Assembly (NCBI GenBank): GCA_017652545.1
Contig: JAGCAV010000483.1
Span: forward strand, 1-6,221
DNA length: 6,221 nt
Direction of reading: 5' to 3'
Origin: Lachnospiraceae bacterium
Lineage (GTDB): Bacteria; Bacillota_A; Clostridia; Lachnospirales; Lachnospiraceae
Below the pieces are notes generated by a model that worked only from the letters and a program-made list of their open reading frames with translations, was not told the DNA's origin and did not search any database. The translations under genes were made by a program, and so were the position numbers. Positions 1-6,177 of this stretch are shown piece after piece; the stretch's first letter is position 1, and each line of letters begins with the position of its first letter.

Positions 1-1190
1 CGCAGCGTCAGAAGATCACCAGTGAAGACGGCCAGGACCGGGATGTGCTGGCTGTCTCGACGGACGGGGGCGATGCGATCGTCCAGGTGTTCTACATCCG
101 TGACGGGAAACTGATCGGAAGAGACCATTACTGGGTCAGGATCGGACTCAATGAACGTGTGTCCGATATCCTTTCAACTTTCATCAAGCAGTATTACGCA
201 GGAACACCCTATGTTCCGAAGGAACTGCTCCTCGAAACGGATGTGGAGGATCATGAGCTGCTTGAAGCCTACCTCTCAAACCGGAGGGAGAGCAGGGTAT
301 ATCTTAAGACCCCCCAGAGAGGACAGCAGCGGAAACTGGTGGAGATGGCGAAGGAGAACGCCGCGATCGTTCTCAGGCAGGACAGGGAGAGGATCAAGCG
401 GGAGGAAGGACGGACGATCGGTGCCATGAAGGAGATCGCGTCCCTTCTGGGACTTGATCAGCCGGACCGGGTGGAAGCCTATGATATTTCAAATATCAGC
501 GGCTTTGAGTCTGTCGGATCCATGGTGGTCTTTGAGCACGGGAAGCCAAAGAACAGCGATTACAGGAAGTTCAGGATCAGAAGCGTCACGGGACCGAACG
601 ACTATGCCAGCATGGATGAAGTGCTGACCAGGCGTTTCACCCACGGCCTGGAAGAGGTGGAAAAGCTCAGGGAAAAGAACCTGGATGAGGCGCTTGGCAG
701 ATTTACGGCTTTTCCGGATCTGATCATGATGGATGGCGGAAAAGGGCAGGTGCATGTGGCGGAAGAGGTGATCGACAGACTCGGCCTGGATATCCCGGTC
801 TGCGGTATGGTCAAGGATGACCGTCATCGGACCCGGGGCCTTTACTATCATGACCGGGAGATACCGATTGACCAGCGGAGCGAAGGGTTTAAACTGATCA
901 CAAGGATCCAGGACGAAGCGCACAGATTCGCGATCGAATATCACAGAAGCCTGCGGACAAAGGAGCAGGTCCATTCTGTCCTGGATGATATTCCCGGGAT
1001 CGGCCCGGCAAGAAGGAAGGCACTGATGCGCGCTTTCACGACCATCGAGGACATCCGGGCAGCTTCCGTGGAGGAGCTGGCACAGGCGCCGTCCATGAAT
1101 GCCTCAAGTGCCAGGGCGGTCTATGAATTCTTTCATCATGAGACAGGCCGTGAAGAGCAACACGGTGTGGACAAATGCCGGGAAACATGA
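1..1190 (+). CDS. uvrC: Excinuclease ABC subunit C, 3' portion (5' end outside window)
   Basis: UvrC makes the two incisions on either side of a DNA lesion in UvrABC nucleotide excision repair. The reading frame is open from position 3 with no start, so the gene begins upstream; about 395 residues are visible of the usual 600 or so. By family knowledge the missing part carries the GIY-YIG nuclease and UVR (UvrB-binding) domains. Visible is the RNase H-like C-terminal nuclease region, with the expected acid/acid/histidine residues: Asp in EAYDISN (codon 483-485), Asp in MMDGGKGQ (732-734) and His in DEAHRF (921-923). A helix-hairpin-helix DNA-binding region follows, beginning with DDIPGIGPARRKAL (about 984-1025) and running to about 1140. 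The last 15 or so residues (ETGREEQHGVDKCRET) are a charged tail beyond the HhH fold. Nothing suggests inactivation. hprK follows on the same strand after 71 nt. Confidence 0.96.
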   Translation, partial: QRQKITSEDGQDRDVLAVSTDGGDAIVQVFYIRDGKLIGRDHYWVRIGLNERVSDILSTFIKQYYAGTPYVPKELLLETDVEDHELLEAYLSNRRESRVYLKTPQRGQQRKLVEMAKENAAIVLRQDRERIKREEGRTIGAMKEIASLLGLDQPDRVEAYDISNISGFESVGSMVVFEHGKPKNSDYRKFRIRSVTGPNDYASMDEVLTRRFTHGLEEVEKLREKNLDEALGRFTAFPDLIMMDGGKGQVHVAEEVIDRLGLDIPVCGMVKDDRHRTRGLYYHDREIPIDQRSEGFKLITRIQDEAHRFAIEYHRSLRTKEQVHSVLDDIPGIGPARRKALMRAFTTIEDIRAASVEELAQAPSMNASSARAVYEFFHHETGREEQHGVDKCRET

Positions 1191-1242
1191 TACCCTTTTG
1201 AAGATTCATGGTATGTGTTCAGGCACACCTGGATCTATCATC

Positions 1243-1254
1243 GGAGGAGAGGAG
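1243..1254 (+). promoter_or_regulatory. Ribosome binding site that sets the hprK start
   Basis: GGAGGAGAGGAG lies 7 nt before the ATG at 1262. It makes that ATG the start rather than the in-frame ATG at 1208, which would add 18 residues unlike the family and has no Shine-Dalgarno sequence at a proper distance. Confidence 0.85.
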
Positions 1255-1261
1255 CCGTCAC

Positions 1262-2212
1262 ATGACAACAAAAACAGTGGCACTGTCCAAGCTTGTTGAA
1301 AAGATGAGGCTGGAATGTCTGACGCCGGAGATCGATATTTCCCGCAAGAAGATCACGACAGCTGAGATCAACCGGCCCGCCCTGCAGCTGACCGGGTATT
1401 TTGATCATTTTTTCGCTGAACGTGTCCAGATCATCGGATATGTGGAGTATACCTATCTTGAGAACCTGCCCAGGGAACTGAAAGTCCCTGTGTATGACAA
1501 ACTGCTGTCCTACCCGGTTCCGTGCCTGATCTATACCAGCCAGACCGTGCCGGATGAGGATATGCTCAGACTGGCCATAGAACATGAGGTGCCGGTTTTT
1601 GCCACAAAGACGGAAACAAGCCCCTGTATGGCGGAGATCATCCGCTGGCTGAACGTGGAACTGGCGCCCTGTATCTCCATCCACGGCGTGCTTGTGGATG
1701 TGTATGGTGAAGGCATCCTGATCATGGGCGAAAGCGGCATAGGTAAGAGCGAGACCGCTTTGGAACTGATCAAGAGGGGTCACCGCCTGATCACGGACGA
1801 TGTGGTCGAGATCAGAAAAGTCAGTGATGAGACGCTGGTTGGAACGGCACCTGATATCACAAGGCATTTTATTGAACTGCGCGGAATCGGGATCATCGAT
1901 GTGAAGACCCTGGTCGGTGTTGAAAGCGTGAAGAATACCGGTACGATCGACCTGGTGATCAAGCTGGAGGAGTGGGACCGGGATAAAGAGTATGACCGTA
2001 TGGGCCTGGAAGAAGAGTACATCGAGTTCCTGGGCAACAAGGTCGTCTGTCACTCGCTTCCGATCCGTCCGGGCCGGAACCTGGCGATCATTGTTGAATC
2101 GGCTGCGGTCAACCACAGGCAGAAGAGAATGGGATACAACGCTGCCAGGGAACTGTACAACCGTGTGCAGAACAGCCTGATGAAGAATATGAATAAGGAT
2201 AAGGAATCATGA
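1262..2212 (+). CDS. hprK: HPr kinase/phosphorylase
   Basis: This bifunctional enzyme phosphorylates Ser-46 of the phosphotransferase protein HPr using ATP or pyrophosphate, and removes the phosphate by phosphorolysis. In Bacillota HPr-Ser-P acts with CcpA in carbon catabolite repression. The product is 316 residues, normal for the family. The N-terminal domain (about 1-130) starts with the typical SKLVEKMRLECLTPEID. The kinase domain has the conserved His (SIHG, H141), the Walker A loop GESGIGKS (156-163), the acidic pair in TDDVVEI (D179, D180), the HprK signature RGIGIIDVKTLVG (207-219) and the C-terminal loop LPIRPGRN (266-273). All key motifs are intact. The start at 1262 follows a strong Shine-Dalgarno sequence. 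The stop codon overlaps the ATG of the next gene (ATGA, 2209-2212), so the two are probably one operon and translationally coupled. No promoter could be picked out in the 71-nt gap after uvrC, so hprK may be read from further upstream. Confidence 0.97.
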   Translation: MTTKTVALSKLVEKMRLECLTPEIDISRKKITTAEINRPALQLTGYFDHFFAERVQIIGYVEYTYLENLPRELKVPVYDKLLSYPVPCLIYTSQTVPDEDMLRLAIEHEVPVFATKTETSPCMAEIIRWLNVELAPCISIHGVLVDVYGEGILIMGESGIGKSETALELIKRGHRLITDDVVEIRKVSDETLVGTAPDITRHFIELRGIGIIDVKTLVGVESVKNTGTIDLVIKLEEWDRDKEYDRMGLEEEYIEFLGNKVVCHSLPIRPGRNLAIIVESAAVNHRQKRMGYNAARELYNRVQNSLMKNMNKDKES

Positions 2213-3141
2213 AGGACTATTGTTTTGGAATAGATGTGGGCGGAACAACAGTCAAGTGCGGGCTGTTTACCACAAAAGGTGAACTCCTCGAAAAGTGGGA
2301 GATCAGGACACGGACGGAAGATAACGGAAAGTACATCCTGCCTGACGTGGCACAGAGCATTCTTGCCATGCTGGAGAAGAAAAAGATCAGCAGGGACCAG
2401 GTGGAGGGAATCGGAATCGGCGTCCCCGGACCTGTGGATGAAGAAGGAAAGGTATCTGTGGCCGTCAACCTTCACTGGGGCAGGGTCCATATCGTGAAGG
2501 AAATGAAGGCGATGACCGGTATCCGCGTAAAGGCCGGAAATGATGCCAATGTAGCTGCCCTGGGTGAAATGTGGAAGGGCGGCGGCGCCGGCTACAGCAA
2601 CCTGATCATGGTGACGCTCGGCACGGGCGTCGGCGGCGGGGTCATCATCAATCAGAAGATCGTCGCCGGAGCGCATGGGGCCGGCGGAGAGATCGGGCAT
2701 GCCCATGTGGACGATCACATTACAGACCCGTGCAACTGCGGCAACTGCGGCTGCCTGGAGCAGGTGGCTTCGGCGACCGGTATTGTAAGGCTTGCGAAGG
2801 AGCAGCTGGCGGTCAGCGACAGGCCCTCCATACTCCGGGAGAACCCGCTTTCGGCTAAAGCTGTATTCGATGCTGTCAAGAAAGACGACGAACTGGCAAA
2901 ACAGGTCGCGGAACGTTTCGGAAAATATCTGGGCAAGGCACTCTCTGTCTATGCCTGTGTCAGTGATCCGGAGGCGTTCGTGATTGGCGGAGGTGTTTCC
3001 AGGGCAGGCGGGATCCTGTTGGAGTACGTCAGGAAATACTACCGGAAATATGCATTTACTTCCTGCAAGGAAGCCGACTTTGTGCTGGCGACACTGGGAA
3101 ATGACGCAGGCATTTACGGGGCGGCACGACTTGTATTATAA
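2209..3141 (+). CDS. glk: ROK-family glucokinase
   Basis: Predicted to phosphorylate glucose to glucose-6-phosphate with ATP in the cytoplasm, feeding glycolysis. The 310 residues match the usual ROK kinase length. Visible motifs are the N-terminal phosphate-binding DVGGTTVK (9-16), the catalytic-base motif NDAN (D112), the Gly-rich LGTGVGGG (137-144), the ROK signature region with E161 and H164 (GGEIGH), and the zinc motif CNCGNCGCLE (C175, C177, C182, E184 in the CxCGxxGCxE pattern), with the C-terminal GGGVS (260-264). No N-terminal DNA-binding helix-turn-helix is present, so it is a kinase and not a ROK repressor. Exact sugar preference (glucose rather than N-acetylmannosamine or fructose) is inferred from similarity to Bacillota glucokinases. 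The start overlaps the hprK stop; AAGGAT at 2195-2200 is a fair ribosome binding site 8 nt upstream. Confidence 0.93.
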   Translation: MKDYCFGIDVGGTTVKCGLFTTKGELLEKWEIRTRTEDNGKYILPDVAQSILAMLEKKKISRDQVEGIGIGVPGPVDEEGKVSVAVNLHWGRVHIVKEMKAMTGIRVKAGNDANVAALGEMWKGGGAGYSNLIMVTLGTGVGGGVIINQKIVAGAHGAGGEIGHAHVDDHITDPCNCGNCGCLEQVASATGIVRLAKEQLAVSDRPSILRENPLSAKAVFDAVKKDDELAKQVAERFGKYLGKALSVYACVSDPEAFVIGGGVSRAGGILLEYVRKYYRKYAFTSCKEADFVLATLGNDAGIYGAARLVL

Positions 3142-3182
3142 CAAACAGACCGGTGCAGAACCGGCCGGAAAGAGGTATGAGA

Positions 3183-3293
3183 ATGTTGAATCCGAAGAGA
3201 AGTAAAAAGACACAGATCATAGCAGCTGTCATCGTGATCCTGATCATTCTGGCAATGCTGCTTGGGACGATCCTCGGGTCGGTGATCCGATAA
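3183..3293 (+). CDS. Small single-pass membrane protein, 36 residues, function unknown
   Basis: A short open frame reads MLNPKRSKKTQ, then a strongly hydrophobic stretch of about 23 residues (about 12-34, rich in Ile, Val, Leu and Ala) and ends in SVIR. The basic N-terminus followed by one hydrophobic helix predicts a membrane-inserted mini-protein with its N-terminus inside. AGAGG at 3171-3175 lies 7 nt before the ATG at 3183, good spacing; an in-frame ATG at 3177 would add two residues (MR) but abuts the Shine-Dalgarno sequence. It starts 41 nt after the glucokinase stop, and a 5-bp hairpin (CCGGT/ACCGG, 3150-3164) sits between them. I recall similar tiny Lys-rich plus hydrophobic peptides in Lachnospiraceae genomes but cannot name a family. 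It could be a peptide that modulates a membrane partner, or just a chance frame; the ribosome binding site and clean helix argue for a gene. Confidence 0.6.
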   Translation: MLNPKRSKKTQIIAAVIVILIILAMLLGTILGSVIR

Positions 3294-3421
3294 AAACTGC
3301 TTCTGACCCCGGCAATCCTGAAGTGTGGTGTGTGGAGAGTGAAGAGTGGAGTTAAAAGTCAGACACTGACATAAATCTTTGCCTGTCTGCGCAGAATAAC
3401 ACTGATGAGGAGTATAAAGCC
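3294..3421 (+). other. Intergenic leader before the VanW-protein gene
   Basis: These 128 nt are the longest gene-free stretch in the window. They hold a purine-rich heptad repeat (3324-3351), a small inverted repeat GTCAG-ACA-CTGAC (3358-3370), a 10-nt palindrome TCTGCGCAGA (3386-3395) and a GAGGAG ribosome binding site (3407-3412). No hairpin followed by a T-run was found, so no intrinsic terminator is called. I could not find a -35/-10 pair with acceptable spacing, though a promoter for the downstream gene is likely here. Confidence 0.5.
3324..3351 (+). repeat. Purine-rich heptad-type intergenic repeat, copy 1
   Basis: The core GGAGAGTGAAGAGTGGAG (3334-3351) reads as imperfect 7-nt units (GGAGAGT, GAAGAGT, GGAG...). 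It matches copy 2 at 5626-5643 at 17 of 18 positions, with 16 consecutive identical bases (3336-3351 against 5628-5643). Weaker similarity continues 10 nt upstream (6 of 10 positions). Both copies lie between genes on the same strand. Short heptad repeats of this sort occur between genes in some Clostridia; that is recollection and not shown here. Confidence 0.6.
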
Positions 3422-4999
3422 ATGAACAGGAAGATCCTGAAAAAAAGGCTGGCAGCACTGTGGCTGCCGGTCGTATTTTTGTACATATTTGCAATGTCTG
3501 TTTCTGCGCAGGAACAGGTGATCAGCAAGGGCATTTTCATTCAGGGCGTAGACTGCGCCGGAATGAATAAGGACCAGGCTGCGGCAGCCATTGACCAGAA
3601 AGTCGCGGAGCTGGGGGCACAGCAGGTCACCATCACGGTTGGGGATCAGTCGACTTCCTGCACGCTGGCACAGCTCGGACTGACCTGGACCAACAGGGAC
3701 GTACTGAATGATATGCTGGAGCTGGGCAGCAGCGGGAATATTGTCCAGCGGTATAAGGACCGGAAGGATCTGGAGCATACAACCAGACAGTTCAGTCTTA
3801 CTTTTACCGCGGACGAGGCGGCAGCAACGGCAGTGGCGCAGACGCTGACAGCCTATAATACAGAGCCGGTCAATGCCAGGATCTTTACGCGTGATGACCT
3901 GACGCCGGGCGTGGAGGGCGGTACCGAAGGAATCTCGGTGAATGTAGCGGAGACCGCGGCGGCCCTGAAGAACGCCGTGACTGCCTGGGACGGCAGCAGC
4001 CCGATCAGCATCGAGGCATCGGCGGAGAGGATCAAGCCGGATGTGCCATATGAAGAGCTGGCCATCATCAGCGATGTGCTGGGAACTGCCACGACCGACT
4101 ATTCAGCTTCCAGCTGGGGCAGAGCGATCAATGTGGAGAACGGCTGCCGCAAGATCAGCGGCACGCTTCTGTACCCGGGAGAGGAGTTCTCCGTGACAGC
4201 CGCGGTCACGCCTTTTACGGCTGAGAACGGCTACGAGCAGGCCCCTTCCTATGAAGAGAACCGGGTGGTCGATTCTTATGGCGGCGGCATCTGCCAGGTA
4301 TCCACAACGCTGTATAATGCCGTGCTCAAGTCTGAGCTGCAGGTAACTGCCAGATCGAACCATACCATGGTGGTCGCATATGTGCCGCTGTCAAAGGACG
4401 CCGCCATCGCCGAGGGTGTGATGGATATGGCATTCATCAATACGAAGGATGATCCGATCTATATCATAGGCTACACCTATGGCGGCACCATCACCTTCAC
4501 GATCTTCGGACACGAGACACGGCCCGCGAACAGGACGCTGGAATTTGAAAGCCGGACCATTCAGACGATCGAGCCGACGCAGGCGAAACTGTTTGCCAAT
4601 GCAGGGCAGAGCGTCGGATATATCAACCAGACCCAGTCGCCTCATACCGGATACGTCGCAGAACTGTGGAAAAATGTGTATGTGGACGGCCAGCTTGTGG
4701 ACTCGGTACAGGTCAACCGGAGCGAGTATACCGCTGTCGGCACGATCTATGACATCGGTGTTGCCTCACAGGTCCCGGCGGTCACGCAGGCCATGTATGG
4801 AGCGATCTCATCGGGGAGCCTGAGCGCTGTCCAGGAGGTCATCGCAAATGCCGTTGCGATCCAGCAGCAGGCAGAATCGGAAGCGGCGGCGCAGGCCGCT
4901 GCAGAGCAGGCAGCCCAGCAGATGGCATATGAGCAGGATCCGTCAGGCATGCTGGTCATCGGCGAGGGGGGTGACGTGGATGAGTCTCTCTCCCCGTAA
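3422..4999 (+). CDS. Exported VanW-domain protein with peptidoglycan-binding-like and G5-like domains
   Basis: The 525-residue product begins with a basic N-region and hydrophobic core (MNRKILKKRL, then about 11-28) ending in SVSA-Q, which fits a signal peptide cleaved near residue 29 or a membrane anchor. There is no lipobox Cys and no LPXTG sorting motif. Residues about 50-165 resemble the YoaR/PG-binding-4 type region often found before VanW. Residues about 225-350 are the VanW domain, with the hallmark SGTLLYPGEEFS (246-257) and GGGICQVSTTLYNAVL (287-302). Residues about 370-446 look like a G5-type domain. The tail at about 472-505 is Ala/Gln/Glu-rich and probably helical or disordered. 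VanW domains occur in some vancomycin-resistance clusters, but most such genes, including this one, have no van genes beside them and their biochemical role is not established; a cell-envelope role is inferred. GAGGAG at 3407-3412 lies 9 nt before the ATG. The last 20 nt overlap the next gene. Confidence 0.9.
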   Translation: MNRKILKKRLAALWLPVVFLYIFAMSVSAQEQVISKGIFIQGVDCAGMNKDQAAAAIDQKVAELGAQQVTITVGDQSTSCTLAQLGLTWTNRDVLNDMLELGSSGNIVQRYKDRKDLEHTTRQFSLTFTADEAAATAVAQTLTAYNTEPVNARIFTRDDLTPGVEGGTEGISVNVAETAAALKNAVTAWDGSSPISIEASAERIKPDVPYEELAIISDVLGTATTDYSASSWGRAINVENGCRKISGTLLYPGEEFSVTAAVTPFTAENGYEQAPSYEENRVVDSYGGGICQVSTTLYNAVLKSELQVTARSNHTMVVAYVPLSKDAAIAEGVMDMAFINTKDDPIYIIGYTYGGTITFTIFGHETRPANRTLEFESRTIQTIEPTQAKLFANAGQSVGYINQTQSPHTGYVAELWKNVYVDGQLVDSVQVNRSEYTAVGTIYDIGVASQVPAVTQAMYGAISSGSLSAVQEVIANAVAIQQQAESEAAAQAAAEQAAQQMAYEQDPSGMLVIGEGGDVDESLSP

Positions 5000-5609
5000 A
5001 GAGAGGTGCATGGATCTGGTGATGGCCGGCTGTGCCGGATATGCCGGAACCGGAATCCTTGCGCGCAGATATGCGTGTACACTCGCGGAGCGTCTTCCCG
5101 GATGGCTGATCCGGCAGGCAGCCGAATTTGATGCCGAAGCGGACCGTGTGGAGGAAGCGATCGCGCAGGCGGCGGAAATGTTTGCCTGTTGTGACAAGAA
5201 ACCGGATGAACCTGACAGCGATGTCCCGCAGGTCCTGTATGTCGGGGACGGCGGCGTGCTTGGCGCCCTATGGTTTTTCGCGGAACGGTTCGGACTTGGA
5301 ATGGATGTGACGCTGCGCAGGATCCCTGTCAGGCAGGAGACGGTTGAGATCAGCGAAATACTGGATGTGAATCCCTATCAGCTGTATGGAAAAGGGGCTG
5401 CGCTGATCAGAACGGACCGGCCCGGCATGCTGATCGATGAACTGGCCGGAAAAGGGATCGCGGCAGAACGGATCGGCTGTGCATTTTACGGGTATGTGCG
5501 CAGGATATGGAATGACGGGACGGAGGGATACCTGAATGTCCCCAGACATATTGACCGGATGCGGGAAGGAACCAGGCAGGCACTGGCCGCCCTGATGCCG
5601 GAGAGCTGA
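4980..5609 (+). CDS. AIR synthase-related protein, C-terminal domain only (HypE/PurM-like half)
   Basis: The 209-residue product resembles the C-terminal domain of AIR synthase-related proteins (PurM/HypE/ThiL/SelD superfamily): an N-terminal MAGCAGYAGTGILARRYA (15-32), the glycine motif VGDGGVLGALWFFAE (88-102) where relatives have D-x-T-E-GGVLGAL, and IPVRQETVEISEILDVNPYQLYGKG (115-139). The ATP-binding N-terminal half (PF00586 type), which normally supplies metal- and phosphate-binding Asp residues, is absent, and the ORF upstream is the VanW gene in another frame, so it is not split by a simple frameshift. Catalysis is therefore uncertain; it may need a partner or act in another way. I chose the ATG at 4980, preceded by GAGGGGGGTG (4964-4973). 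ATG at 5010 and 5022 are alternatives that remove 10 or 14 residues. The 20-nt overlap with the VanW gene suggests co-translation. Confidence 0.75.
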   Translation: MSLSPRKERCMDLVMAGCAGYAGTGILARRYACTLAERLPGWLIRQAAEFDAEADRVEEAIAQAAEMFACCDKKPDEPDSDVPQVLYVGDGGVLGALWFFAERFGLGMDVTLRRIPVRQETVEISEILDVNPYQLYGKGAALIRTDRPGMLIDELAGKGIAAERIGCAFYGYVRRIWNDGTEGYLNVPRHIDRMREGTRQALAALMPES

Positions 5610-5615
5610 AGCAGA

Positions 5616-5643
5616 TTTGGAATTTGAAGAGTGAAGAGTGGAG
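5616..5643 (+). repeat. Purine-rich heptad-type intergenic repeat, copy 2
   Basis: GAAGAGTGAAGAGTGGAG (5626-5643) contains two perfect GAAGAGT units followed by GGAG and matches copy 1 (3334-3351) at 17 of 18 positions. It begins shortly after the stop of the AIR synthase-related gene. Unlike copy 1, its 3' half forms the left arm of a hairpin with the sequence that follows. Confidence 0.6.
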
Positions 5644-5664
5644 CGGCATGCTCTCACGCTTTAC
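5631..5664 (+). other. Imperfect RNA hairpin upstream of the Lrp-family gene
   Basis: The left arm 5631-5644 can pair with 5650-5664 around the loop GGCAT: 13 pairs including one G-U, with one A-G mismatch (5637/5658) and one bulged T (5654). It is followed by GGATAAAAAG and not by a T-run, so it is not a canonical intrinsic terminator. A T-tract (5679-5684) comes 14 nt later, paired to AAAAAG (5669-5674) in a weak AT hairpin directly before the ribosome binding site. It could act as a weak terminator, a processing site or a translation-affecting leader of the next gene. Confidence 0.45.
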
Positions 5665-5684
5665 GGATAAAAAGATACTTTTTT

Positions 5685-5690
5685 GAGGAG
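5685..5690 (+). promoter_or_regulatory. Ribosome binding site that sets the Lrp-family start
   Basis: GAGGAG ends 7 nt before ATG 5698, supporting that codon as the start over the upstream in-frame TTG at 5683. Confidence 0.8.
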
Positions 5691-5697
5691 TGAGTAC

Positions 5698-6177
5698 ATG
5701 AGAGAACAGATACTGACATTTCTGGAAAAAAACAGCAGGATCGACCTTGGGGAACTGGCTGTCATGCTTGGCAGCAGCGAAGCCGTCATCGCGAACGAGG
5801 TGGCAAAGATGCAGGAGGAGGGGATCATCTGCGGCTATCACACGCTGATCGACTGGGATAAGACCAATGTGGATAAGGTGACCGCGCTCATTGAAGTGCG
5901 GGTGACCCCGCAGCGCGGCATGGGATTTGACAGCATTGCCGAGCGGATCTACAACTACCCCGAAGTGCAGTCGGTATACCTGATCTCGGGCGGATATGAC
6001 CTGATGGTGATCCTGGAAGGAAAGACGCTCCGGGAGGTTTCCTCTTTTGTACACAGCAAGCTGTCTACGCTTGATACCGTGATCAGCACAGCCACACATT
6101 TTATCCTGAAGAAATATAAGGACTATGGAACCATTCTTCACGAAAAGAGAAAAGATGAAAGGATGCCGATGACGTGA
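5698..6177 (+). CDS. Lrp/AsnC-family transcriptional regulator
   Basis: A 159-residue DNA-binding regulator of the feast/famine type, which typically forms dimers and octamers and senses amino acids or related ligands. The N-terminal helix-turn-helix spans about 1-50 (MREQILTFLEKNSRIDLGELAVMLGSSEAVIANEVAKMQEEGII is the expected layout, with a shortened N-terminus). The C-terminal RAM ligand-binding domain spans about 62-147 and contains the characteristic VQSVYLISGGYDLMVILEG, followed by a charged tail (HEKRKDERMPMT). The ATG at 5698 follows GAGGAG (5685-5690) with a 7-nt spacer; an in-frame TTG at 5683 lies within the T-tract before this site and is rejected. The next gene, a probable aminotransferase, starts within its stop codon (GTGA), so the pair is likely co-expressed. 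Local autoregulation or control of that aminotransferase is inference; no binding site was identified. The ligand is unknown. Confidence 0.92.
   Translation: MREQILTFLEKNSRIDLGELAVMLGSSEAVIANEVAKMQEEGIICGYHTLIDWDKTNVDKVTALIEVRVTPQRGMGFDSIAERIYNYPEVQSVYLISGGYDLMVILEGKTLREVSSFVHSKLSTLDTVISTATHFILKKYKDYGTILHEKRKDERMPMT

Noticed and set aside
1210..1229. Small hairpin between uvrC and hprK as a terminator
   Set aside because: Only about six pairs with a two-base bulge and no T-run after it.
1208..1261. Upstream in-frame ATG giving an 18-residue longer HprK
   Set aside because: No Shine-Dalgarno sequence before it, the extra residues do not look like the family, and a strong site sits just before ATG 1262.
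1238..2116. Long open frame on the - strand opposite hprK
   Set aside because: The + strand encodes a complete hprK with every catalytic motif; the antisense frame is a by-product of its codon use, has no ribosome binding site of note and resembles no family I know.
2050..2718. - strand open frame across the hprK-glk junction
   Set aside because: Covers the conserved ends of two genuine genes on the other strand and shows no protein-family features.
3150..3164. CCGGT/ACCGG hairpin after glk as a terminator
   Set aside because: Five-bp stem, and the next bases are purine-rich (a ribosome binding site), not a T-run; at most a minor structure.
3358..3395. Short inverted repeats before the VanW gene as an operator
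   Set aside because: GTCAG-ACA-CTGAC and TCTGCGCAGA are too short to assign to any regulator and are compatible with chance; recorded only as part of the intergenic description.
3422..4999. Vancomycin resistance determinant
   Set aside because: VanW-domain proteins are widespread in Clostridia without resistance; no vanH, vanA/B, vanX, vanR or vanS genes are present in the window.
5648..5664. CcpA cre-like site on the - strand (AAAGCGTGAGAGC region)
   Set aside because: About four mismatches to the cre consensus in either alignment, and its bases are explained as the hairpin arm.
5407..6141. Long - strand open frame across the AIR-synthase-like gene, the hairpin and the regulator gene
   Set aside because: It spans two real + strand genes and the spacer between them, with no recognisable domain; a shadow frame.
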